A DNA stretch of 64,000 nucleotides, taken from assembly GCA_034440615.1 (NCBI GenBank), contig JAOTOM010004134.1, positions 1 through 64,000 on the forward strand, given 5' to 3'. How positions within the stretch are numbered: the stretch's first letter is position 1; every line of letters begins with the position of its first letter. Made by a program: the position numbers and the translations under genes. The notes under the pieces were generated by a model. That model was not told where the DNA came from, made no database searches, and saw only the letters and a program-made list of their open reading frames with translations. The stretch comes from Ashinkailepas kermadecensis. Taxonomy: Eukaryota; Arthropoda; Thecostraca; Neolepadidae. Positions 48,290 to 59,626 of the stretch are shown in pieces.

Positions 48290-48970
48290 TGTTCCCGGTG
48301 ACAGTTCCACTGCTCTCCGTCCCACTGTTGTCGGTGAGAGTTCCCCTGCTCTCCGTCCCACTGTTGTCGGTGAGAGTTCCTCTGCTCTCCGTCCCACTGT
48401 TGTCGGTGAGGGTTCCCCTGCTCTCCGTCCCACTGTTGTCGGTGAGAGTTCCCCTGCTCTCCGTCCCACTGTTGTCGGTGAGAGTTCCTCTGCTCTCCGT
48501 CCCACTGTTGTCGGTGAGAGTTCCCCTGCTCTTCGTCCCACGGTTGTCGGTGAGAGTTCCCCTGCTCTCCGTCCCACTGTTGTCGGTGAGAGTTCCTCTG
48601 CTCTCCGTCCCACTGTTGTCGGTGAGAGTTCCCCTGCTCTCCGTCCCACTGTTGTCGGTGAGAGTTCCTCTGCTCTCCGTCCCACTGTTGTCGGTGAGAG
48701 TTCCCCTGCTCTCCGTCCCACTGTTGTCGGTGAGAGTTCCCCTGCTCCCTGTGACAGTTCCACTACTCTCCGTCCCACTGTTGCTGATGATAGTTCTACA
48801 TCTCTCCGTCCCACTGTTGCCGGTGAAAGTTCAACTGCTCTCCGTCCCACTGCTCCCTGTGACAGTTTTACTGTTCTCCGTCCCACTGTTGCCGGTAACA
48901 GTTCCACTGCTCTCCGTCCCACTGTTGTCGGTAACAGTTCTGCTGTTCTCCGTCTCACTGCTCCCGGTGA
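48290..48970. repeat. 36-bp minisatellite
   Basis: About 18 units: CTCTCCGTCCCACTGTTGTC followed by GGTGAGAGTTCCCCTG, more degenerate after 48740. The 292- and 329-codon frames on the two strands are artefacts of a unit length divisible by three. Confidence 0.94.
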
Positions 48971-48999
48971 CATGGTTGGCGAGTTTTTGCCATATAGTA

Positions 49000-49700
49000 G
49001 TTTTGGCCGGCTTAAGCCATGGTTTAACCCTCGCCCGCACTTTGGAGAGATACCATCTCCAAATGGTTTTACAGCGATAGCTCCAGAAGGGTTTGCCGCA
49101 CGGGTGTGCAATTCGGAGCAGTTGCACTCCCGGAGCAGTTGCACTTGCTCTCCCCTCCCCTTGGGGTGCACGTGGCCACCTGTCCTGAGGTGTGCGTGGC
49201 CGTCGTTACCGCCGTGCCGTAAACGTGGCGGCGGCTGTGGGGCTGCGGCGCGGGGTCCCGACACTCAGCAGCGGCCTTCTACGGTGGCGCCGGCGCCGGA
49301 GCGGACGCACGACAGCTTAGGACATCGGCGGCACTCTGAATAAGCGGCTGTCCGTTGCGGGGGGGGGCGTGACAGGTGCGCTGTGGAATATGGGCGGGGG
49401 CGGACCCGCTACGTGCCGGCGCCCGTCGTCTGGGCTGGATTGGGCCGGCGCGCGGCACGCCGCCCACGTTTTCCAGTGGCGGGAATTTACGGCGCGGCGG
49501 CGAGCCGACCTGCCGGTTCGTTAGCGGCCATGCATTATGCGGCGGCGCCGGTCTGACCCGCCGCCGGCGATGGCTATCCGATCGTGGAGCGAGTCGGATC
49601 GTCGCGGGAGTGCCGAGGGGCCGTGCCACACGGGTACGGTGGGGTATAAGGGCAGTGCCGAGCTGAGTGGCAAGAGTACGGTGTGATACGAAGGGGACGT
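49000..49700. other. CpG-rich block, no exon supported
   Basis: GC-rich with overlapping frames on both strands. TATAAG at 49645 is flanked by GC-rich DNA and could belong to a promoter, but no first exon is evident. Confidence 0.3.
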
Positions 49701-50559
49701 AGCTTCTGATGGTTGGTCGTAAGACTCAAAATGCGACAAGTATGCTATTCGAAACCGAAGACGCACTGGTTTCGAGGCTGCAGCTGTTTCGGCTAAGAAA
49801 CCGAACCGTGCTTTGCAGGAAAGGAAATTATCCTTCGGCCGGTGTGCATTACGTCTCCCACTCCAGTTTATTGCATGTAAGATGGTTTTCATGTCCTGGT
49901 TTTCTATTTGCATGATGATGAAAAGAAAATGGGCAAGCTTCTTCATACCTGCAGTTTCTGTTCTTTCAGCAGGTATATTATGAACAAAATATATTGAAAG
50001 GCTTCGTCCGATACTAGACCTTCAGAGGTGATCACTCCTGAACGCTGTTCTGGTACCCAGACCATTTACTCTCTAATATATTGTCATCGTAAACCAATTT
50101 CTCCCATCCAACCTGGTTTGGCATGCTATTTATTGGCGGGGTACGTGTGCAATGGTGCACATCACATGTGACAACAGCTGCAATCCCGTGCAGCAATGTT
50201 CGCTTGTCGCCGTCGAAGTCGTGGAGGACTTGTCTGCTGGACGCGGACAAGTCAGCTGTTGCTGTTGTGTCGTATCCATCTGCCGACCATGCATTTAGCA
50301 GCGTGTTCATGGCATCTCAGTGAGTGAAATAGTCAATGTGTGTTGTCATTGATATGACTATCAACTTTGTAATGTTACCTTGCTTACATATATGTTGCAT
50401 GCTTGACAAAGATATCACCACTGATGTCCTCATCTCTTCCGGCATGGCGGTCGGTGTCACTGTCAGAGGCTGTATGCAGCCTATGCCACCATTGATCGAT
50501 CCGAAGACTGAACACGTCCCTTTTGAACACGGCGCAGTGCCGGTACACGGCAGGCTCGC

Positions 50560-50712
50560 TTCATCTCATATCCGTTGGTGCTCCGTCTGACAAACCATCG
50601 CGTGGCATGTCCGTTGGTGTTCCGTCTGACAAACCATCGCGTGGCATGTCCGTTGGTGTTCCGTCTGTCAAACCATCGCGTGGCATGTCCGTTGGTGTTT
50701 TCTGGCAAACCA
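50560..50712. repeat. 39-bp minisatellite
   Basis: Nearly four units of TCCGTTGGTGTTCCGTCTGA followed by CAAACCATCGCGTGGCATG. Confidence 0.93.
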
Positions 50713-51000
50713 TCGCGTGGCAGCAAGAGCAGCTGTAATGATACCGGAGACGGTCGGCACAAATGCCTAACATACTGCAGCAAGCGACATGCCGACATTC
50801 ATTGCATTTCACGCAGTGTTGGATTTTCACTTCTCATTCTTTGATTTGGAGTGTATAATCCTTGAGTTCATGCAATTACGGAGAGTATGTCTGATCAGCA
50901 TGGGGTGCATACAAATTACTGAGACAAAGGAATGTCTTGCTCTTCCATTCAAGGAACATACATTACTGGTGCCTCATCCCACAAAGCCTAGATATGCTTC

Positions 51001-51162
51001 GGGGACGAGTGGTCTAGGGGTAAGATGCTCGTCTCACAATCGAAAGGTTGTGGGTTCGAGTCTCACCTGTCGCTACTCTTCGCCCGCGACCAATCGGCGT
51101 GAGAGATTGGCGACGCTATATGACTCAACGGTCGACGTGTCGTAAAACCAATAACCAACCAA
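51001..51162 (+). mobile_element. tRNA-derived SINE, full copy (reference)
   Basis: 162 bp with box A at 51010-51020 and box B at 51053-51063. The loop CTCACAA between them resembles the anticodon loop of tRNA-Val (CAC), although box A is also Glu-like. The T arm GTGGG/CTCAC still pairs; the acceptor stem does not. Flanked by the perfect 14-bp duplication CCTAGATATGCTTC (50987-51000 and 51163-51176). Confidence 0.96.
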
Positions 51163-51835
51163 CCTAGATATGCTTCCTGATGCTGGATCACAGAAAAAAT
51201 AGTATGCACTGGCAATGTAAACTTGACATAGTTTGCAATCATCTGTTTTGTGGCGCTGGACAAGTCATAAATATACTGTGCCATTGGCAAGAGGTAATGA
51301 ATTTAACCATGATATATTTTCCATGATATTTTGAATATATTTCAACTTCAGGTATGTAAGTACATTGCTATGATAAAACATATTTAAATTTAGGGTATCC
51401 ACAAGAAGATTTTACACAGTTTACCTCCATGAGGCAAACAAATGGGTTAGGTTTGGTTAGGTTATGCTAAGTCAGGCTTTTCTTTTAAGTTGGAACAATT
51501 TCAAATTTGATGTTTTTTTTATTAAAAAGGTTGTTCTTCAAAAACAGATCAGACCAGGTTAGATTATGCTAGGTTAGGTTCATAAATTTCCATTTTTAAA
51601 GACAAAAATGTTGGCTGAAATTTTTCCCTTTTTAATGAATTGTTTTTTCTTTCATGGAAGCTTCTGTTAGGTTAGGGTAGGCTATGTCACATTTTGCTTT
51701 CTTTTGAACATTATTTTGTTATGCTATATTACCCAACTCCGAGCCCATTTCTTGGTGTTATTTTGCCTGCCAACTGAAAAGTATGCATTGGTAGAGGAAA
51801 TGAGTGGTCACATAATGTTAACTACATTTAGACAT

Positions 51836-52316
51836 AAAGACATAAAAGATCAGTGCAACTATGAGCCACAAGGGCCCTTCTTGGTTGCACTCTGTACACT
51901 GAACCAGTTGTCCACCAAATGTGTTGATCAACTCTCCCTGGAATACAGAAAAACAAGCCCCCTATTCTTATAATGATTGTCTATGCTGTTCTTAAAGATG
52001 TTCAGTGTGTTGCTACTGACAATGGTTTCTGGCAGCTGGTTCCAGTGTTCTACTACCCTGTTGGTAAAGAAGGACTGTCTTAACCTTGTCCTGCTGTGAT
52101 TAACTTTAATTTTGAATTGATGACCTCTAATTGCATCATTTCTGTTAACTTCAAACAGTTCCCTGAGATAACCCTGTTCCTGACCATGAACAAATTTAAA
52201 GACCTCGATGAGATCTCCTCTCAGCCTTCTATATCTAAGTGAAAACATATTCAATTTCTTCAATCTTTCCTCATATGCCAGGTTGCCCATACCATTCACC
52301 ATTTTTGTTGCCCTCT
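51836..52316 (-). mobile_element. CR1-like LINE, short 3' fragment (copy 3)
   Basis: The C-terminal 125 codons of the same ORF (from MVNGMGNLAYEERLKKLNMF to the stop at 51928) plus a shortened 3' UTR. Homology ends at 52316. Antisense to the B56 gene, in intron 3. The ORF part is intact, but it is too short to encode an enzyme. Confidence 0.88.
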
Positions 52317-52715
52317 TACATTTATAAACATTGCATTGGAAAAAGAAATTCTAAGAACTAAAAAGTTACATTAAACTGAAAATTTACAAATACAAGCAAA
52401 TTGATGATGAACAAGAATCATGCCTTTCACCTCAGGAACTACAAAACCTCAAACCCCTTATAAAAAAAATGATAGGTCCTGAACCCATGGTTCATGAAGA
52501 ATGGCCATGGCATGTTGGATTTGAAAAATAATCACATATGGAGACCGATAAAAAAAATTGTTACCAACCTAAAATTTGAATCCATTCATTACATGCACCA
52601 CCATAGGCATAATGTTCAATTTGGAAATAATTGATGTTGCATTAACAACATCAAAAGTGTACAAATTTCCACATGTGATTAGCATGCTCCAACTGTTACC
52701 CATCGAAAGCCAGCA

Positions 52716-53036
52716 TTAATAGCAATTAGCCATATTCGCCACAATAGCATCGGCTGAAAGAGAAAATAAAAACAGAATTCCTACAATAGGCATGATAGAT
52801 AATATAAGTCACAGACGATAATAAAGCAGCACCTACCAATTACTATTCCCACAGCACCCACTCTCTTCCCGAGACGCAAACCTGAGGAGAACGAAAACAG
52901 AAGAAAACAACAACAATGGCTTCTTCTTACCGCTCGGCTTCGCACCTTGGCCCTTGTCTTGGCCTTCAAGACAACTATCAAGGTCGTCAGCGACTTGTGT
53001 TAGATTGTCACAAAAACGACGCAATCGGGACAAGCT
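52716..53036 (-). CDS. Unidentified minus-strand gene fragment, three candidate exons
   Basis: Reading the minus strand, exon A (about 53036 to 52931) encodes SSLSRLRRFCDNLTQVADD, then LDSCLEGQDKGQGAKPS and one G, with donor GTAAGA. Exon B (52881-52837, acceptor CTCCTCAG, donor GTAGGT) encodes GLRLGKRVGAVGIVI. Exon C (52753-52716, acceptor TCTCTTTCAG) encodes ADAIVANMANCY and a stop. All junctions are phase 1 and the acceptors are pyrimidine-rich. I do not recognise the product with confidence; the VADDLD...VGAVGIV layout vaguely recalls apolipoprotein-L-like helices, which is speculation. No in-frame ATG precedes exon A (a TAA lies just upstream), so a first exon is missing or this is a relic. 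Confidence 0.3.
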
Positions 53037-53155
53037 GCTCTTTTATCTTTGGTAACACCGATTTCATCCCATTAGCTGGTTTTAAATCACTAAGCCAATC
53101 AGCAACCTCCCTACTGTTAGCTGGAGTTTACGAAAGACCAGTTAGCGGCTCTTAA

Positions 53156-54081
53156 CACGCGCCCTGGAGGGCCTCTGAAAATTACGCGCACTGGAGGGGG
53201 GGGGGCGGATTCCGCTCCCCCCTAAGATCCCGGCTCCTAGTGAAGCTAGAGGAACGAAATTCGCATGGGGGATGGGTACGGTAGTGAACTCTTTTGTGTA
53301 CAAATTTCATGACCTTAGGTCAATATCTTCAAGGTCAAATGAGGTCAAATTTGCAAACTTTTCTGGTATTGTGTGGCATGGCTTGTCATCGTTATGGATA
53401 GCTGTGATTGTATTTAAATGCTCCAAAATGGGCATCAATGATGTTTTGGACATTACTAATGATGCAATGCAGATGCTGGACCCAACATTTGACCTCAGGT
53501 CACCTATATAGCACCACTTTATCAGGTCAGTTACCTGTTCCAGTTACCGAAACCGGGCCGCCCGCCCGACTGTTCCGTCGGGCAGCTCGGAGCAATCGGT
53601 TTCGTGAAGAAAGGAGTGAAGTACATGAATAAAGTATGGAAACGCAGTGACAAACAGTACAAATGACAAACAGTAGTGCATTTATGACAACATTCCAGTT
53701 GATCAAGTTTGGTTCCATTAACCTGTCATGAACTTGACCTGACTTGACCTCGGTGACCTAACATGATCTTAAAACTATATAGCATATCAATATACATCAA
53801 ACAAGTCGCTAGTGTTGCCAAGAACACTTCCCTTTTGCGAATATACGGGAAGCGCATCAGCGCCGATTTTTGTGGTCTGCCGCTAGAATTTTCTTTTACT
53901 TTAGCGGCCCCTAACTTGAAAATTTTCGGCCGATTTCCATTTTCTTGCTTTAAGCAACGCGCCGGTCATTTCTAAGCAGGTACGCAGAAAATCTCGTATA
54001 TCGACCGGTAAAATCTGCAGTTATTTACGAAAAACCGGAGGGGTGGGCGGATTTCGCCCCCCCCCCGCTCCAGTGCGCGTG
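53156..54081. mobile_element. TTAA-flanked (piggyBac-like) non-autonomous element, 926 bp
   Basis: Bounded by TTAA at 53152-53155 and 54082-54085. The right end (reverse complement) reads CACGCGCACTGGAGC, then a G run and GCGAAATCCGC. The left end reads CACGCGC, an extra 25 or so bases, then ACTGGAG, a G run and CGGATTCCGC. So these are inverted repeats with an insertion in the left arm. The TTAA target suggests a piggyBac-type origin. No transposase ORF; the interior carries many AGGTCA half-sites. Confidence 0.72.
53310..53759. promoter_or_regulatory. Cluster of nuclear-receptor half-sites
   Basis: AGGTCA or TGACCT occurs at 53310, 53317, 53332, 53342, 53490, 53497, 53524, 53735, 53745 and 53754. 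Arrangements include direct repeats with 4-base spacers (53332/53342 and 53735/53745), one with a 3-base spacer (53745/53754) and two everted pairs with 1-base spacers. Presence is seen; binding is not shown. Confidence 0.6.
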
Positions 54082-54085
54082 TTAA

Positions 54086-56750
54086 CCACCCCTCATTTTG
54101 CAATGCATAAGAACATGACAGCTAAATTTCCATTTTCCCGGAGTGGGATAAATTTGTTGTCGGAGTGGCATAAACACTATCGTTGCCACCAGTTTGTCTC
54201 GTACTGAAACAATGTAGGTCAAGAAATGGAAAGACACTGACATTTCTGGTTATATGATGGTCCATTTAGCTGCAAAATGTAACCAGATTTGAAGAATGTT
54301 TTGGAGCCATTTAGGTCATTTTCATGCGTAAGATTCATCTCATATATTTGTCTTATATTGTTTGGGATTGGTCCAGAATGCAAAAATGTGAACAGTTTTC
54401 TGCATGTCTGTTTATGTAGAACATCTCAAGGAAACAAAACTAAATTTAATTCAGAAATTTAGTTGAGAAAAACCTCCGACCGGAGTGGCAGCTGGAGAGC
54501 CCCGAATCCATCGAATCCAAGACGCTCCGTTCGGGTCCGGCCAGTCTGGGAATGGTGGTTTCCTTCATTAGACAAGCGGAGAATAGAGGTTTCCTTCACT
54601 TGACGAGGAATTGTTCTTGGAAGCACTGAGTTTCCCACCGGATGGAAGCAGGCTCGTTAGGCGTGACCACCCTTGGTAGGCACTAGCGACCTTGGTACCT
54701 ACCTACTTATTATCAATATCTTTGCTGCCATTGAAATTATTGGATGGGATAAGCCATAAACGTGAGTTGTGTGATGGGATATAGTTGGTTATTTCAAGAA
54801 GCATGTAGTGAGACTCTTGATGTGTGGTGTCGGCCAGCGTAGGAAAATGAGCCCAATTGAGGGTTGTTGAAATTTAATTCCTCTCGTCGGTATGAACTTC
54901 AGTATCAAAGCACAAATCTAGCTGGATAGAATGATGCATGCACAACCAGATTAATGTTGAGAAGAATGAGCAGCCATAGTAAAATTGTGACTCCTTATAT
55001 TTTGCAGAGGTGCACATCTGTATCCCTCTATGGGTGCACATTAACCCAGTGGTGCACCTATGATAGGGTTGTTCTATATACTTTTTGGGGGGTTGGAGGG
55101 GGATAAGTGCCCCCTCAACATTGGCTTTTCCTCCCCAATAATGTCAACTTTTAGCATGTGACCCTATGGAGTGTGTCCCCAATAATTTTCATAAATCAAT
55201 GCCCATGACCCAGGAATAGTATTTTCATAAGTGTTTTCTTGATGTGTGACATTGGGATGGAGGAACCTTTCTGGTTGTTTTGTTTTGGATATTAACCCTT
55301 CTTTTTCAGACAATTTTTTTCAGTCATAAGGGATTGGTCTTCGGTGCACCCATTCAGTAACTTACAAGGATTGTTTGTGCCCGCATGAAATGTTTAAGAA
55401 AATTGTTTATTGCACCCCACTTCATCCCCACACAACTCCATTATTTGGCTTTCTTGTCCCTCCGGCTTCCTGAACATTCCTATGCCATAACAAATCATAA
55501 TTTGTTTCCACAAATATTTTGGGGAACTGATTGATTTTGTGCTTTTCCAGTTGTGTGGGGACTACTCTATTTATCTAGTTGTGTCTCAGGCTTTGCATTC
55601 TTCCAAGCACTACTGGTCCCAGCATTTTTCACCAATGAAGAATGTACACATGAAGGCATGGCTGTTTATTAATTTACATGTACCAGACAATTGCACACCA
55701 CCTGCACCATTACATGGAGCGTGTACATGTATTAATGTTGTATGCAGACTGCAAAGTGATCCAGACTTCAGCATCTGTTGTCATCTGTTATGCATGCTAG
55801 CAAGCTGGCCCTCTTCCAGTATTGCTTGCATCTAATTTTCTGTTCCACTCCTGCATCCTCTGGAAATGTTACTGCAGATCTCATGATCACCTGAAATAAC
55901 AAACGTACATTGTCATCAATCATGTTGCCAAGTTGCTGTGGCAAGGATGAAGAGCACCAAAGATGATGCTCCAAAGATGAAGAACACCAAAACTAGAAGT
56001 GGATTTCATTTATCAGCCATAGGTTACCATATGCAATCGGCCCTTGGAGCATGCTGCTCCCTCTGCTTCATCACAGTCCAATAATACTATTGGATTATGA
56101 CAGCTAGTTGGGATTGCTGTTTAAGCAAGGCTCTTCATGACATCTCACAATGTAAGGAGTGGACATTTTTGGGAGTGTGTAATTCTTTGGATGGCCAAAG
56201 TTCCCCCCCCCAAAAATATATTTCCAACACTGATTTCACATGAATTTTGACGGCAGTGCTAACACGTATTTCATATCGCAATTTATTGATCGATTTCATT
56301 AGCCTGTTTTTTTGTAGTGCCGGCGACAATCGTTTAGGCCTTGTCGACCGTGTCGATAAGAGTACCGGGGTCCCAAAAGTGCCTAGTGCCCGAACACAGG
56401 GGAATCGTTACCCTGCGCCCGACAGCTATTGACAGTGAAACGGCGTTCAGTCTATTGCCGTAAACAGACGGGCAATAAGTATATTGGGTTGCCCAGAATG
56501 TCAGCTGTCGACAGATGTAGCACACGTTTCTGGAGCTGGTAGATCGCCACGTTGATGTAGGGCATGATGGTGATTAATGTACGTTGCAAAATGTATGTGC
56601 CCGTTAAGCCCTAACAGAAAAAGAAAAGACTAGCCTTGATGTAGAAATGGTGCAGATGCAGACGAAGGTGTAAAGGTAGAAAATATCGAAGAAGATTTGG
56701 AAAGGTTTTTTTGCATTCACCTTCGACTTGGGCCAGGGTAAGGAGTGAGG
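54086..56750 (+). other. B56 intron 3, no gene recognised
   Basis: Short frames only. TACCTACCTAC motifs near 54700 resemble a stretch at 16805-16860. Confidence 0.45.
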
Positions 56751-57299
56751 AGGCGTGAACGGATAGCCGACACTCTTGGTGGTCTGTGCACACGCCGAGC
56801 CGAGAACAGTCGGGCCGACCACCGAGCGGGTCGGTTGTCCGTTCTCACCTTCGCACCCCTCTTCTTACTTACTTACCCCAACCGGACCCGAAGATGACTA
56901 ATGCCGAAAGTGTGTCTTCTTCATCTTCTTCTATCTTTACATCTTCGTCTACATCTGCTGGCCTGGTATAAGCCCCCGCTTTTGCATCAACAAGGTTAGT
57001 CCTCATCTTCAACTGTTGAGGCTTAGCGGTCATGGAAGCTGTGCATAATGTTTCTCATGGAGTAGTTAGCAAGCGTAAGTCGATTATATTACACATGTGA
57101 TAGTAGTGCACTCAATTGTGACGTTCAGTCGGAAGAACGCTGAATCGCCCAGTAAAGATTGGCATTTTCTCCGTGGACGGATGGTGGGTCGCGTCGCGTG
57201 CCGCGTGTTGGGAGCAGCCGCTGCCAGCCACCGTGAAGGTGGATGGGTTGGCCGACGTCGTTTCGTGGTGGTCATGTCTGACGTGTCGGGACGAGCGGA

Positions 57300-58690
57300 C
57301 GGTCGATGGTGTGGCGGCAGACATGGCGTCTGGCCTGGCACTGCCGACACCAGGACCGGCCTGCACGGTCTGATGAGGTGGTGTGGCGGCAGACATGGCG
57401 TCTGGTCGGGCACTGCCGACACCAGGACCGGCCTGCACGGTCTGATGAGGTGGTGTGGCGGCAGACATGGCGTCTGGCCGGCTACTGCCGACACCAGGAC
57501 CGGCCTGCACGGTCTGATGAGATGGTGTGGCGGCAGACATGGCGTCTGGCCTGGCACTGCCGACACCAGGACCGGCCTGCACGGTCTGATGAGATGGTGT
57601 GGCGGCAGACATGGCGTCTGGCCGGGCACTGCCGACACCAGGACCGGCCTGCACGGTCTGATGAGGTGGTGTGGCGGCAGACATGGCGTCTGGCCGGGCA
57701 CTGCCGACACCAGGACCGGCCTGCACGGTCTGGATGAGGTGGTGTGGCGGCAGACAGGGCGGCGGACCGGCCTGCACGGTCTGATGAGGTGGTGTGGCGG
57801 CAGACATGGCGTCTGGCCGGGCACTGCCGACACCAGGACCGGCCTGCACGGTCTGATGAGGTGGTGTGGCGGCAGACATGGCGTCTGGCCGGGCACTGCC
57901 GACACCAGGACCGGCCTGCACGGTCTGATGAGGTGGTGTGGCGGCAGACATGGCGTCTGGCCGGGCACTGCCGACACCAGGACCGGCCTGCACGGTCTGA
58001 TGAGGTGGTGTGGCGGCAGACATGGCGTCTGGCCGGGCACTGCCGACACCAGGACCGGCCTGCACGGTCTGATGAGGTGGTGTGGCGGCAGACATGGCGT
58101 CTGGCCGGGCACTGCCGACACCAGGACCGGCCTGCACGGTCTGATGAGGTGGTGTGGCGGCAGACATGGCGTCTGGCCGGGCACTGCCGACACCAGGACC
58201 GGCCTGCACGGTCTGATGAGATGGTGTGGCGGCAGACATGGCGTCTGGCCGGGCACTGCCGACACCAGGACCGGCCTGCACGGTCTGATGAGGTGGTGTG
58301 GCGGCAGACATGGCGTCTGGCCGGGCACTGCCGACACCAGGACCGGCCTGCACGGTCTGATGAGGTGGTGTGGCGGCAGACATGGCGTCTGGCCGGGTAC
58401 TGCCGACACCAGGACCGGCCTGCACGGTCTGATGAGGTGGTGTGGCGGCAGACATGGCGTCTGGCCGGGTACTGCCGACACCAGGACCGGCCTGCACGGT
58501 CTGATGAGGTGGTGTGGCGGCAGACATGGCGTCTGGCCGGGCACTGCCGACACCAGGACCGGCCTGCACGGTCTGATGGGGGTGGCGGCAGACATGGCGT
58601 CTGGTCGGGCACTGCCGACACCAGGACCGGCCTGCACGGTCTGATGAGATGGTGTGGCGGCAGACATGGCGTCTGGCCGTGCTCAATCAA
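57300..58690. repeat. 72-bp minisatellite
   Basis: About 19 units of 72 bp, including GGTGTGGCGGCAGACATGGC, GTCTGGCCGGGCACTGCCGA and CACCAGGACCGGCCTGCACG, nearly identical; one shortened unit at 57732-57780. Because 72 is divisible by three and the unit lacks stops in most frames, five overlapping frames of up to 527 codons appear. None is a gene. It ends 740 bp before B56 exon 4. Confidence 0.95.
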
Positions 58691-59010
58691 TATCAAAAGC
58701 TGTTGCAAATGACACAGGATGTCGTAACTCAGCTGTTACGGAACTCCGGACAGAGTGATGGAGAACCCGCCATCGTTTACTCTCCACGAGCACGAAACAT
58801 ATTCAGATGTTATGTGGGGAAGCACGAGTATTAACCCCGGTGCGCAGTTTCACGAAAGTACGATACAACTGAATTGTCCCACTTTCAATGTCACTAAGTG
58901 TGCATGCTTGTGTGACTTGTTCGGTCCCTTGTTCCGATATAAACAAGCACAACATAATTGATAAATAACGGTGTTGATAAGCTTCAGCTCTTTAGCCGTT
59001 GTCGACGTGT
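58690..59010 (+). other. Short protein-like frame after the minisatellite
   Basis: Following the last 72-bp unit, the frame reads LNQYQKLLQMTQDVVTQLLR and NSGQSDGEPAIVYSPRARN, coiled-coil-like. It may be a relic of a transposon ORF in which the array arose; not identified. Confidence 0.2.
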
Positions 59011-59031
59011 TCATAACTAAGGTGAAATGTG

Positions 59032-59125
59032 CTGTCGCTACTCTTCGCCCGCGACCAATCGGCGTGAGAGATTGGCGACGCTATATGACTCAACGGTCGA
59101 CGTGTCGTAAAGCCAATAACCAACC
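59032..59125 (+). mobile_element. tRNA-derived SINE, headless copy
   Basis: 94 bp that begin after box B (CTGTCGCTACTCTTC), so the tRNA part is missing. The flanking duplication is perfect over 17 bp: AACTAAGGTGAAATGTG at 59015-59031 and 59126-59142. It lies about 300 bp upstream of B56 exon 4. Confidence 0.95.
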
Positions 59126-59426
59126 AACTAAGGTGAAATGTGATGTTATGTATATACAACTTTTTAAAAAAATTTGAAGCACGCTGAAGATTGACTCCGT
59201 TAGTAATCCAACAATGAACACAATTGGGGCGTAAAGAGCACAGATTGAACCTAGATTAAGCCCAGATCAAACCCAGGTTTGCTGTTCTTCCCTGGCAAAG
59301 ACGTGTTCTGGGAGGCCGCATCGTCCGTGCCGTCAGTCCGTGGCATGTTTTCCGGGCACAGTGCCGACTGATTGACTGTTGACAGATCCGGGCACACATG
59401 TTGACTGTTTATCCGGACGTCGACAG

Positions 59427-59626
59427 AGGTGGCGGCCAGTGAGCGCGAAGAGCTGTTCATCCAGAAGATCCGCCAGTGTTGCGTGCTGTTCGACTTCGTC
59501 TCCGATCCGCTGTCCGACCTCAAATGGAAGGAGGTGAAACGGCAGGCGCTGCAGGAGATGATCGAGTTCGTCACCACACAGCGCGGCGTCATCACCGAGA
59601 ACGTCTACCCGGAGGTGGTCCAGATG
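59427..59626 (+). CDS. PPP2R5D: PP2A B56 subunit, exon 4 (start of HEAT domain)
   Basis: A 200-bp exon. The acceptor is CAG at 59424-59426; AG completes the GAG codon begun in exon 3. The protein reads [18 protein letters not shown], then [20 protein letters not shown], then [20 protein letters not shown] and VYPEVVQM, ending in phase 0 at a consensus GTGAGT donor (59627). This is the start of the B56 HEAT-like domain, and almost every position fits the gamma/delta class. The joined exon 3-4 peptide [16 protein letters not shown] keeps the family spacing without a gap, the best evidence that the two exons belong together across 31.5 kb. The substrate-binding groove lies further C-terminal, outside the window. 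Confidence 0.96.

Noticed and set aside
48202..49264. 292- and 329-codon frames
   Set aside because: 36-bp minisatellite translated; period divisible by three.
51001..51075. Functional tRNA gene
   Set aside because: Box A and B are present, but the acceptor stem does not pair and the unit is the head of a repeated SINE.
57084..58712. Overlapping open frames of 322-527 codons on both strands
   Set aside because: They are the same 72-bp repeat read in five frames; no start context, domain or unique sequence.
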